This document shows positions 1-10,285 of a DNA stretch of 64,000 bases, piece by piece. Origin of the DNA: Macrocystis pyrifera (lineage: Eukaryota > Sar > Phaeophyceae > Laminariales > Laminariaceae); assembly GCA_031763025.1 (NCBI GenBank), contig JASSKH010000003.1:3586718-3650717 (forward strand), given 5' to 3'. The notes below the pieces were generated by a model. That model was not told the DNA's origin. It saw nothing but the letters and a program-made list of their open reading frames with translations, and searched no databases. A program made the position numbers and the translations under genes. Position 1 is the first letter of the stretch, and each line of letters begins with the position of its first letter.

Positions 1-213
1 AGGTGAAAACTCAGCATTTTTTTTTTTTTTTTTTTTTGTGTTTGGCGGGAGACCTCTGCTCCTGCTGCTGCTGCTGCTGCTGCCAGAATGAAGGTCGTGG
101 CTTTTTGCGTGATTTTCATCCTGGAGATCGGCTTTGGTTCGCTGCTGTATACGGTGTTGGATTTTGGTTGTGGGCTAATAGTTTTGTTTTTCGACGAGCG
201 GGGCCAGAAGGAA

Positions 214-246
<33 letters not shown>
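214..246. repeat. Poly-G tract (33 G)
   Basis: Uninterrupted G run. It has no recognisable retroposon tail beside it, unlike several other G runs in the window. Such runs could form G-quadruplex structures and are error-prone in sequencing. Confidence 0.9.
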
Positions 247-247
<1 letters not shown>

Positions 248-474
248 ATATGGTTCCGCGCGCTATATTGCGCCCTTTACAAGTAACCGCACCCACATTG
301 TGCGGACAAAGTTTTTATTAATGCTTGAAAAATAAAGAGTCGGGTTTGTTGCTTCAGTACTTTTGTAGGGTTACCTAAATATTCCTGGTATATATATGTA
401 TATATATATATACTTCTCTACAGTAGTTGTTGTGCGCTTGGTAATTTTTGGCGCGTTTTGGAGGGCACACCCAA

Positions 475-580
475 TATTCCGGGGGAGCATAGTAATCAGG
501 AACAGATATGCTCATCACAAATACTGGATTATACAGGTTTTTGTTGATGGGTCCTGATTACTGTGGCCCCCCGTGATAGT
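475..580. mobile_element. Divergent palindromic MITE-like element
   Basis: The left end reads CCGGGGGAGCATAGTAATCA and the right end TGATTACTGTGGCCCCCCG, an imperfect terminal inverted repeat. Its ends resemble the TTACGGGGG family at 737, 18084, 33563 and 49750, but the interior differs, so it is a diverged member or a related family. Confidence 0.5.
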
Positions 581-736
581 GTATTAATACATGACCGGAA
601 CCCACGATGGACCGACCCCCCATATTAACACAACATTTTTTTTTGTCATGGGCACTATGTTCCCCTCCGTCTTACTATGAGTAGTACTGTACTAGGACTT
701 CGCGGGTGGACAGTTTTGCCTTGGGAGTAGAACATA

Positions 737-852
737 TTACGGGAGACCGTAGTAAATAGGACCTACGGTACACACGAAAACCTACCAGGTATATATTTAC
801 CTATTTCTACTATTAATAACACTATTTGGCTCTATTTACTATGGTCACCCGT
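737..852. mobile_element. Palindromic MITE, TTACGGGGG family
   Basis: The left end TTACGGGAGACCGTAGTAAA and a right end of CTATGGTCACCCGTAG form a terminal inverted repeat of about 20 bp. The interior has the family's A/T-rich core (CCTA...TATATTTACCTATTT). TA flanks both sides, consistent with a TA target duplication. No coding capacity; a non-autonomous DNA element is inferred. Confidence 0.7.
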
Positions 853-984
853 AGTAGAAGATTTTATCGTCAAGTATAATGGGGCGAAAAACGCGCGCCC
901 CCCTTTCCCCCCATTTATTTTTGGAGCGAATGAGGGTTTCTACTGGTAGTTGAGGCGGCGCCGACAACAAACAAGAAAATGGGA

Positions 985-1120
985 CCCCCCTTGGAGATGG
1001 CTGAAGCGACCGACCGACAGACCGACCGACCGACCGACCGGGATCCACCGACGCACGCAATTTGACGGCAGTTGCAGATATCCTGCTGTGAGAGTTCCCA
1101 GCGACGGCTTGCATTACCGG
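985..1120. repeat. Dispersed repeat with (CCGA)n core, copy 1
   Basis: GATGGCTGAAGCGACCGACC, then a CCGA microsatellite, then sequence closely matched at 14510-14615 (GGCAGTTGCA, ATCCTGCTG and AGAGTTCC in the same order). The two copies diverge outside this interval, so this is a dispersed element carrying its own microsatellite. Confidence 0.6.
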
Positions 1121-1414
1121 CGAGAAACATGATGGCATGTCGCGGGCTGGATTTCTGATTTGATGATGTGTGCGTTGTACACTTAATTCGGTATAGTGGC
1201 TCCCAAATTTCTTCCAATTTTTCCTGTCAAGTCTCAGCCTCGCTTTTTACGATTATTGCGCGTTGTTTTTTTTTTACTAGTGTTGCGTACAACTAGATAT
1301 GTTGTGCTAGGTAAGGTACGCACTTGGGTATGCCCGGGTAAATTACCCGGGTATGTGCCTTGCCTAACCGCTTGCTTGTAGGTACACTTCCGGTGCTTGA
1401 TCAATTTTTGCTCA

Positions 1415-1680
1415 ACGAGTAGGTACGACCTTTCGATACTCGCCTTGAGTTTGACCTAAGTTGAAGTACAACCTTCGATATTTACGTGACCCGGTGAGTT
1501 TCATCTGACTCTAAGTACGAGTTCTGATACTCACGTAGTTTTTTTACCCAACTTTAAGTACGACCTCCGACACCTACCTCAATATTGGTCATGTAGGTAC
1601 GACCTCCGATACCTACCTGCCAGGATACTTAATCAAGTTTAGGTACGACCTCGAATACCTCACCCGAAGTATGGGTATGT
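1415..1680. repeat. Degenerate tandem array, GTACGACCTCCGATACCTACC unit, part 1
   Basis: At least six decayed copies of AGGTACGACCTCCGATAC start near 1420, 1465, 1516, 1556, 1592 and 1642 at irregular spacing of about 35-50 bp. The same unit resumes at 2505, so the array is interrupted. Confidence 0.65.
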
Positions 1681-2260
1681 CAGGTAGTCAGGTTCTCACC
1701 CGAACGTTTCATATTTCTTATCTGGTCTACACGTCTACACACCGCGTTCATAATCCCTGCTTTTGACGTCATCTCCAGGACGAGTTACCTCCAGTAAGCA
1801 CACGTTTGGTCAGGCACGTATGTCGTAACCTGGTACTCTCTTTGTCACGAGATACCTGCCACACACGTCTATCCTACGGGTGAAGAATACGATATGGCCG
1901 TCGTGGAAAATGAGCGGAAATGTTGGTGGAGATCGTGAGGACCCACAAACTGCACCGCGCGAGGGGGGCAGCGCACACAACACGCCGGGGGTAGAGAGGT
2001 GATGGAGGTCGCGCGGGGCAAGAGTGTCGCTGTGATCAAGGCAAAGCTGGTTTACAAGCTGAAGGGGAAGCACATTGGAGGTGTACAACGTGACGAGCGA
2101 GACCGCGAAAATTTGCAAGTGACCTGATCGTTCCGTGTTATTAATGGTGTATCGGAGAAAAAGGACTCGTTTGAAGCGTCGTCCGTGTACTCTCTAGGAG
2201 TACGAGTATATGCTGCGTGCCGGTTGGCCAGAGCGACCCCAACGCCATGTGCTGTCGCTT

Positions 2261-2275
2261 CTACTACTACTGCTG

Positions 2276-2347
<72 letters not shown>
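2261..2347. repeat. (TAC)n trinucleotide microsatellite
   Basis: Almost pure ACT/TAC repeat, with imperfect units (TGC, TTC, TCC) continuing to about 2400. It creates long shadow reading frames on both strands that are not evidence of a gene. Confidence 0.95.
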
Positions 2348-2504
2348 TAATACTATTAATACTACCTACTACTACTTCTACTACTACTGCTCCTACTGCT
2401 GTCTTTTTCAACAGCATTTGCCGCTCTGCAAAGACCGTGATCTTCTGCGCGAGGAAAAAAACAGTGTACGAACGTCAACAAACACCACCCACCTATTGAT
2501 AGCT

Positions 2505-2650
2505 TTAGGTACGGCCTCTGATGCCTTCCTATAACGTTAGGTACTACGACCTCCGATACTCACCTACCGGTACGTTTTACCTAACTTCAGGTACCACCTC
2601 CAATACTTGCCTTATGTTTTAGGTACAACCTCCGGTACTCACCCAAGGTA
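2505..2650. repeat. Degenerate tandem array, part 2
   Basis: Four further copies of the GGTACGACCTCCGATACTCACC-like unit of 1415-1680 (near 2506, 2537, 2590 and 2622). The two blocks probably were one array split by the sequence at 1700-2500. Confidence 0.6.
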
Positions 2651-2658
2651 TACGACGG

Positions 2659-2940
2659 TGTATATCACCCTAAACGTTTTATCCCCACCCCCCCGGAGTA
2701 TACCACTAGGGTGATGAAAAGCATACCTGGTACGTATATACAGCCCTACACAACTACCGGATTTATCACCGGGGTAAGTTGTATACCACACCCCCTGATG
2801 TGTATATCACCCTAAACGTTTTATCCCCACCCCCCCGGAGTATACCACTAGGGTGATGAACAGTATACCTGGTACGTATATACAGCCCTACGCAACTACC
2901 GGATTTATCACCGGGGTAAGTTGTATACCACACCCCCTGC
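2659..2940. repeat. Two-copy tandem duplication, 142-bp unit
   Basis: The units begin at 2659 and 2801 with TGTATATCACCCTAAACG and are nearly identical, with a few substitutions (for example AAAGCATACC versus ACAGTATACC). Each unit contains one TACCTGGTA palindrome. High identity implies a recent duplication. Confidence 0.9.
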
Positions 2941-3209
2941 GGTGTCATGCTCCATGATCAGTATGACGCCCTCAAGATATCGCCTGGGTGATACCCTGAC
3001 GTGAGCAAGCCCGCAGTACCCACATGTATGCGAGCGTACCACAGCACATTTTTTCGAAACCAGCAACGTGGCAGGTGGAGGAGATGCAAAGGCCTTGCGA
3101 ATGCGTGCCCCACCGCTGTGGGACAATAAACTCTTCTGCGGCGGCAGTGCGTGCTGCTGCTATCGGTACTCATGGCTCGATCACATGTTATTTTCTTCGC
3201 AATCGCCAG

Positions 3210-4584
3210 ATATTCGGGGGGACCGTCTGCGTCCCGGCCCTTGCTTCGGAGTTCCGTAACTGCAGCAACACTAAGGTGGCGTCCAACCAGTACACCGCCG
3301 CCGGGATGACGCTGCTGAACTTCAACGACGTGCCGACTTCTCTCGTGACGCTCCTTGTCCTCTTCGTCGTCAACGACTGGTGAGATTTGTTTTTCAGCGT
3401 GTTGGCTTTTTCTTTCTTTCTTTCTTGTTTTTTCTATGTTTTGGTCCGTTCAGCCTTTTTTTTTTTCTTTTTTTTTTTTCTTTTTGGTCCGTCCTTTTTG
3501 GGGGGAAGGGTGTACGCCGTTTTTTTTTTTTTTTTTTTTTTCATGCATACCACTGCCAAGATTATATCACTCTACCTGGTATGTAATTTCAGGCAGTTTG
3601 TCCCCAAACTGTTGGTGCTGAAAAGGGGATTGACTTGACCTTAGGGACTTAGGACCAAAATAAATGCCGGAAACAAGTGGCGATTGCAGCATAGGCCGCA
3701 TATACCTTCAAACGCACCAAAACGGCCGCAGCCAGATACCCCAGGGATTTTTTGTTTCATTACTCTTAATAGCACGCCCAGCCCCCCTCCCCCTCTCCCC
3801 TCCCCTCCCCCCTACCACCTCTCTCGTATCCCCCCCCCCCGCCCCTCCCCACCACTACTACCACTACCACCACCCACCCACCCACACACCCACACCACCA
3901 CACACCACACCACCACCACCACCCCCCCCCCGCCCCCCATCTCTCCCCAACCCCTCACCCCTGACCCCGGTTCGTATCCTCAGGTACGTGATCGTGGACG
4001 AGTTTGTGGACGTGACGAACACCGGATGGTCTCGCACTTTTTTCATTGTGAACTACATCATGGGGGTCGCCGTCATCCTCAACCTCGTGGTCACCGTAGT
4101 GATCAACTCTTTCTGGGACGAGTACAAGACCACCGACAACCCGACGCTGGCTCTTCGCCAGCTTCAAGACTCGGCGGCCGCATCTGCCCGCCCTCCGGTA
4201 CCCGACGTCCCCTGCGACACCGCTCTCGACGGTGATGGTGATGGTGGTGGTGGTGGTGGTGGTGGTGGTGGTGCTATTGGTGTTGGTTGTGAAGGTGTAG
4301 GGGAAGGAGAGGGAGGAGGAGAGGAGTTTGTGTGTGTGAGCGAGGCCGCTCGCTCGGACACAGACGTGTCCGGCAGTAGCCTAGAGAACGGGGGGTTCCG
4401 TTCGGCGGCCGACCCCCGCTTTTCGCCGGGCAACGGCGGTTCGTGGCGAGTGGGGTTTTCGCACGAGGGGGAAGGCGTGGAGGACGCGGTTTTAGGGACA
4501 AGGGGAGAGGGGGGGGAGCGCCAGGGTTACTGGTGTCGGCGGGTTTGGCGGCGGGGTCGGGGCGGGTGGCGTGAGCGGCCATAG
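3210..4584 (+). CDS. TPC: Two-pore-type voltage-gated cation channel, C-terminal exons (partial)
   Basis: Two exons, 3210-3379 and 3984-4584, join in phase (TG|G restores a Trp). Seen: a pore helix and filter with LLNFNDVPTSLVTL followed by VVNDW. VVNDW is close to the VVNNW filter of the second repeat of TPC channels. Next come IVDEF and an S6 helix (FFIVNYIMGVAVILNLVVTV) ending INSFWDEY. The tail is low complexity, with a poly-Gly run from a GGT microsatellite at 4228-4275. Known of the family: endolysosomal or vacuolar Ca2+/Na+ channels with two six-helix repeats. Repeat I and S1-S5 of repeat II should lie upstream and are not recognised. A general voltage-gated Ca2+ channel is the alternative, but the VVNDW filter favours TPC. 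The stop at 4582-4584 may be premature: another frame resumes downstream (see findings). Confidence 0.8.
4228..4275 (+). repeat. (GGT)n microsatellite inside the channel's last exon
   Basis: About 12 GGT units, in frame, encode a poly-Gly run in the cytoplasmic tail after S6. Length variation here would alter the protein without shifting the frame. Confidence 0.85.
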
Positions 4585-4689
4585 TGGCGGTAGGGGGGGT
4601 GATCTTCGCCTGCACCGTGGGCACCAGCCACCCCAGGCGATGCCGAACGGGGACCAGGAGGGGATGGAGGCGGAGCGGGACATCGTCCG

Positions 4690-4835
4690 ACGGGCCTCAA
4701 GGAAACGGTTGAACGTCTCCGGCATCGCGTAGCGAGGGCCTCTCATGAAGACGGTTCGAAACGTCTCCGGCATGGCGCAGCGGGTGCCTCTCAAGGAGGC
4801 GGTTTGGGCGTCTCCGGAACCGCGCGACGTACCCG
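4690..4835. repeat. Three degenerate tandem units downstream of the channel stop
   Basis: Units beginning CCTC(TC) near 4695, 4739 and 4787 share GG(T/C)GTTnGAACGTCTCCGGCAT-like sequence at 44-48 bp spacing. Read in the + frame they give related peptides (NVSGIA, NVSGMA) with one TAG between units. They may be 3' UTR or a decayed or frame-shifted coding tail. Confidence 0.5.
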
Positions 4836-4902
4836 AGAGCACGCATTTTCGTGTTTGGTTTTTAGATAGTGCTTTTAGAGTGCGGGGGAAGGGGGAGGGG
4901 GG

Positions 4903-5298
4903 GTGTACTCGATAGGAGAGATGTACTCGATATCATGTATGGCCGTAGTCGTATGACCATAGACCCTCGCATCCCTACAATGCCGGGACGGAGCATGTCG
5001 GGTTTTCACCGACCAGGCAGACATTGCTTGCACCAAGCGCGAAGCGCCGTGAGGTGTCCGTCGAGTGGCATGAAGGGTGAGCTGCATCCTACTAAGAACC
5101 GCTTGTGAGGCAGACTTGCATATGGATGACAGCTTCAATGAGCTAGTTTAATTTCCGGTGTTGCCACTTCCAGAGACAGCAATGAGAGTACTACTGTATG
5201 TAACTGCCTCTTGGGTGCCTTACCTTGAACACTACGTGATACGATCAATTCCCTTGTGCAGAGTAAAAGTTCTTTACTTCGCACAAATGATCTAACTC
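4903..5298 (-). mobile_element. Poly-C-tailed short retroposon, long copy A (~390 bp)
   Basis: On the + strand: a G-rich run, then TGTACTC, then CATGTATGGCCGTAGTCG, GACCATAGACCCTCGCATCC and GGGACGGAGCATGTC, continuing to ATGATCTAACTC. It matches 28898-29277 over its whole length with scattered substitutions and small indels. Read on the - strand it ends in a C-rich tail. Only its last ~95 bases on that strand are shared with the other, shorter copies. Interpreted as a SINE-like retroposon; mobility is inferred. Confidence 0.75.
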
Positions 5299-8200
5299 GG
5301 GGGAGAGGGTGAATAAAGAGGCCCGAAACCGTTTTGAGATACAACCTGTCGTTTTGTTGTACAGAGAAGTAGGTGCATGGGCTAATGCTTTTCGGCGGGA
5401 AAGTTCACTTTGATGACAGCAACGTGACATTGTTTGGTTGACCGCGCGAGCGGGAGTCCCAGGGCGATACAGCACGGGAAGGGGTGCCGGCAGACCGATA
5501 GAACAACGCGAACAGACAGAGCTGCTGCTTGTAGCTGGCCAGCAGTTGCTGGGGATCGAGTTTGTTGTGATTTTCTCGCGAGTTTTTTTTTTTTTTTTAA
5601 TCGCTAGTCGACCTACCAGTCGGGGAGTCACAGTTACCAAGCTCCAAAGGAATGCGTGAGGCGGATCGAGTTGGGCACGGTAGTTGTTAGCAGGCGAATG
5701 CGCAAACGTCAACATCATACGCCTTGCAAGCCCGGTATGTTCTGGTGTTTGTTCATTTTTGACGCTCGAGGGTTCGAGGGCGTGCGTGTTTCAAGGTGGC
5801 TGGAGCGATTATTCTTCGTTACCCTCAGGAATGTGGCGGTACAGCATGGTTGTTGGTTGAGTCGTGAGTGGGAGTGAACCGCGTCTGTTCGATTCGTGTA
5901 GATCTTTTGTTCTCCGGACGTAGAAGGGTAGGGGGGGGGGGGGGGGGGGCGGGAGAGGGTATGTCGGAGGTTTCAATATTCGCGTTGGCGTGTCTTTGGG
6001 GGAGGCATTGGGAGTTCATACTGTGCGTTGCGTGGTCGCGAATAGAAGTGCAAATGCGTTAAAAGCGACCGGCTCTTACTTGACGCGTGGTCAAACGGAG
6101 TCGCGTGAGGTGGCGCATAGCGCTAAAAGCACGAATACCCCTTGTTCGTAATAGTCTAAATAAATGTTGAATGAATGCACAGACAGCACAAAACGTTTTT
6201 GGCGCTTATTTTTACCGTGTTTTTCTTTTCTGGGTGTTTTGCCGGTTGGATGCAGGGGCAGGTGTCACGCCACGCTCCAGCCGAGCTGCGTCTAATGTTT
6301 GTTGCATTTGTTGTTGTTTTACCTCGGGCTTTCGGGATGATGGGCATTGCCGTAATGGCGAAGTGCTACGCGTTTATCCCATAGGATATTTCTCCGGATA
6401 CCGCCGTTCCATGCTGTATTTTGTTTGACATAATGTTCGGGAAGGGTAAGGTGTCACGGTCAGTAGGCTACTTCCGTTGTCGGGTAATGGCGGCGGACTG
6501 TAATCTACCAGTTTATTAAACAGAGGGGGCACTCCTCCCCGCTAAGACCCCTACGCCTTGCTTGCGCACGCGGGCAACAAGGAGCGGGGGAGTTCCTGAC
6601 CACTTTTTCCTTTTGGCCGTGTGAATGCCTTGCGTGTGACATGGCAGGGCAGAGTTGTTGAATGTTAGGAACCTGCGTCTTATTCCGACGAGTCCGAGAT
6701 GGCTCCCGCCCCGCTCGAATGTGTTGAAGACTTACATACCGAGAGGTGCTTTTTTTTTTCGTAAGGACTGGAGTCGCGAGACCCGACCGCCACTTGCGGC
6801 TAGTGTAGCAATACAAAAATGCTACAAGTGCGTAATGCATTAGTTTGTGGTGTATACAGTTTGTGCAGTAGTATTACTAGTTCCGCAAGGGTTGAATGGA
6901 ACGTAATGAAACTATGTGCCCTCTTAGTTACGAGAGATTCAGCGAGTCACCTCCCTTACTACTACCGCGTGGCGGGTCGGATCGGCTTTGGAGTGGGTTG
7001 GATTGGAAGGGAGCGGATTCAGCCGCATTGGTCTGGACTGGGTTTGGGCTTGGTTGCTCGGCGTCCACGGGAGGATGGCGCATGCGACAGGCGACACGCC
7101 GAGAAGGTGCCAGTCTCCGAAAATCGAGGTCAGTCAACGTCTGGTCCCTCATCGGGGTTTCTCTTTTTGAGGTATTCACGTTTTCCTTGTTCCCCGTGGT
7201 GGATTTCTGCGCTGTCGTAGCGTTTTCGTCTTTATTTCCGCTGTGGAACGCTGAGGTATCTCTCTGTTAGTATGATGGAAACACAAAAAAAACACTACGG
7301 TAGCAGACGTTGATACTGGTTCCTGCGCTTCCTCGTGTTAAGAAACTGATTGCGGTGCGGTGCTCATATAATGGTCGATGAGTACTATTTTTTAGCGATT
7401 ACTGGTCATGGTTGAGGTACGGTGCCGTGCGGCGAAGAATCGCCGTTATCGACGGATTCCCGTTTTTTTTTTTTTTTTGCTCTTGTACGATTGTGCTGAT
7501 GCTGGTGTACCTTCTACTGAAAGGGTGACACAATCATGCAGGATGCGTGTGCTGCTGTCTGCGCTTAGTCTAGGTATGCGCGAGAGTATTGTGTGTACAT
7601 TTCGCTGGAGGGTGTCCCATGCATTCCGCTGCGCTGATCTGGTGTGAAGGGAGGAGGCGGCAGTTTTTTTCAGCGGTGGTTGTTGCTGCTGTTGCCGTCG
7701 ATCGCAGTCTTGTGAGATTGCTAATTACTGGGTAGGCGCGACACTGGAGATGATGATGTAGCGTATGCCCGGGGCTCCCCTGCACTCGCACACATCGTAG
7801 GAATACGACGTGTAGGTAGGGCCGGCACAGACTAGTAGAGGAAGCGCTGATTCCTTGACTGCGAGTAGTGCCGCGCCGCTTGCGAAAACCTTTCCAGTTA
7901 TAGCGACGGCGGCGGAACCAGCGGCGTTTTTTTTTTTCCTATGGCGAATCTCGCATGGGGTTGTCGCGGGGCTGGTGGTAACGCGAGTAAGGAACCCAGA
8001 AGCCAGGAAAGTAGACTATATTAGTACTAAACGGTCGGCGGCCGATGTTACTTGTCTTCTAACAGTATGATGACGGAAGTCAGTAGTAGTACAAAGTGCT
8101 CCCAACAGTTTTGAGCTACATCAGTAACAGTAGTATTAATAGCTGCATTTTTTAGAAAACCTGCTACACTGTGCAGCAAGTACTATTCACAGTGTTACGT

Positions 8201-10108
8201 ACTGTGGCAGCCTCACTGACAACGATGAGTATTTGTGGGCACATTTTAGACATGGGGAGGAAGGGTCGGGTCTGATTGGTTCGCTGTCTATTTGTTTCGA
8301 TACAGCGCTTATTTTGATAGTCTGGCGCTTCCCCACCAAGAGGCTCTTTTGCACATGCATGTGCCCCCCCCCCCCTCCTCCCCCCCCGTAGTTAGCGCAT
8401 AAAACCGGTGATGCTTTGAGTGTATGCGTGTGATATCTTTTTACGTTTGAAATATTCCAGAGTCAGTGCCGGTTTTTAGATGAATATGTACGTGTAGTCT
8501 TTTAGTCTTGTGGCGATTTTCTCTTTTAATCATCGAGCCCCAGCTACTATTCGCTCGGCGGAGGTGTTTTGTTTACGATGGAATGCTGCAGGTTTCGTTC
8601 ACGGAGAGGTGCACTCTTAGCTGTGTGGGTACAGGTGCAATTCATTTTTCAGCGCTATCCACATCGTAGACGGCTGCTTTGCCAACCAGAGAAAGTACTG
8701 TTGTTGTTGGTAGTTGTGCTGATACAGGTACTACTGTGGCGGGTTCCCCTGCGGTTGTGGCTTTTTTTCCTTCCAATAATGTACAACACACGAGTGATAT
8801 GATATGTATGTCCCAAACACGTACGTGACGATCGCAGGAGCATCGGACACTACAGTAGAAGTAGCCCGGACTGGTGAAACAGGAGATACTGTACCCGAAC
8901 TGCAACGCACGGAAATCTGCGACACAATCGCGCGTGGTGGCATGGTCAAGTACGGATCGTACAACTAGCTGCTGTGCGCTCATATTAGTGCATTCTGTAC
9001 CGGGGTACTTGCACTTGCTTGCCACTATGAGACGGCCGGCAGAGTCCAACCTTCACAATTTTAGTAGTTTTTAAGCAGTATACACTGTTTTGTGGAACAA
9101 ACGAGCAATGCAGTTACCTCGTACATCAGCTAGTCTGCTCTACAAGTCGTACATGCCAGAAAAAAAAACCATGTCTCCTCCATCCAACCTTAAATATTAT
9201 CACCCACGTAGGGAACAGCAGGGCAACGCATATATCGTTGGCTCTGAAAATTCTAAGTTCCGTGCCTCATACGACCAACTTTAGATATGAACACCTAGGG
9301 AACAGAAGGGCAACGCATATACATCGTTGTGCCTCTCCTGTACGGTAATATTGGCACATACCAGCGCACTTGCCACTATATGAGACGGTCGGTAAGAGCG
9401 CACCTGATTGATACGACATATGTATATGTACTACACCTGGTCCCCCGAATACATTATGCACCGACAGACAATCCTTGTTTGTCTTTTCGCACGGTGGGCG
9501 ACAGTTGAACAGGCTCGAGGGAGCAGGCGTCCGGCGCATGGTGCCCGAAACGCACCACGCCCTCGGCCCCCCGCCACAGGTGGCCCAGGAGGTGCCTGGG
9601 ATGGATTCTTGGAGGACTCCCTGCAAGCCGCTTCCCGCGTAGGGCCCGCTCCGGATATACATGTTTACCAAGTACATGTTTTCAAAGCGAGCGTAAAGCT
9701 GTTCAAATTTGGCGTCGTACCGGCTCCTTGCACCCTCTTATTTTTAGTTGGCCCCAAAAAAGATCCTTTGAAAAGGCGCTGGCCAATCGTCTGTGTTCCC
9801 GCCATCGACACTTGCTCATGGCAATACCGGGGGGGGGGGGGGGGGTCAAACTCCAATCAATCGTTCAGGGACGTTTGACGCAAAAAAGTAAGGAAATTTG
9901 AGCAGAATCATACTTGAAATTAAACTTGCACTATGAGACAAAGTGGTTCAGATAAGACGATAGAAAAGAACATACAGTTTAGCGTTTCTTCTTGTAGACA
10001 TCCCAGAAAACTGGGGAATATTCCGTCAGCCCACCAACCTACGGTATACAGCCTACAGTAAGTTAGCCTAACTGAAGGTTTTCCCGCTGTTTGCCCACCG
10101 TAAACTGC
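5299..10108. other. Intergenic, no supported gene
   Basis: No open frame here shows recognisable protein similarity, splice-phase continuity or domain motifs. Visible are a 19-base poly-G at 5931-5949, a 17-base poly-G at 9829-9845 and several poly-T runs. A weak local duplication around 9000-9400 repeats GGGCAACGCATAT and TGCCACTAT(AT)GAGACGG. Nothing else stands out. Confidence 0.5.
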
Positions 10109-10285
10109 CAGGGCTCTTCGCAGGTCATGGGCCCAACCCGCGGGCCGGGTCAGGAACTTCAGGGAACCTCACGGATCGGTTGGGATCTGGAGGTTTTCAA
10201 ATTCCCACGGGTCGGGTCCGGTCACCGCTACCCGACCCGGCCCGATCTGACCCGCGACGTTTGACCCGACCCGTGAACAGCCCTG
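10109..10285. mobile_element. hAT-like MITE with GGGTCGGGTC core, copy 1
   Basis: Begins CAGGGCTCTTCGCAGGTC and ends GACCCGTGAACAGCCCTG, imperfect terminal inverted repeats with the CAGGG ends typical of hAT elements. The interior is built of GACCCG/CGGGTC words. No clear 8-bp target duplication is visible at this copy. Confidence 0.6.

Larger units (their letters stand above)
1..3209 (+). other. Repeat-rich stretch upstream of the TPC exons, possibly one intron
   Basis: No convincing coding exon is visible before 3210. The window opens with AG followed by GTGAAA, which looks like a splice donor, so this stretch may be one long intron of the channel gene; that is inference. A short open frame from 88 to about 190 is hydrophobic and follows a CAG at 84-86, but it resembles no channel segment I recognise and runs into a 33-base poly-G. 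The stretch holds MITE-like palindromes, a degenerate repeat array, a TAC microsatellite and a 142-bp tandem duplication, listed separately. Confidence 0.4.

Noticed and set aside
88-321. Hydrophobic open frame after a CAG, as an S5 exon of the channel
   Set aside because: The expected S5 should end next to the IFGG of exon 3210, and this segment lacks that pattern and runs into poly-G.
2052-2534. Long open frames on both strands through the TAC repeat
   Set aside because: They exist only because a trinucleotide repeat cannot contain stops in those frames; the residues are poly-Thr, poly-Tyr or poly-Val with no domain.
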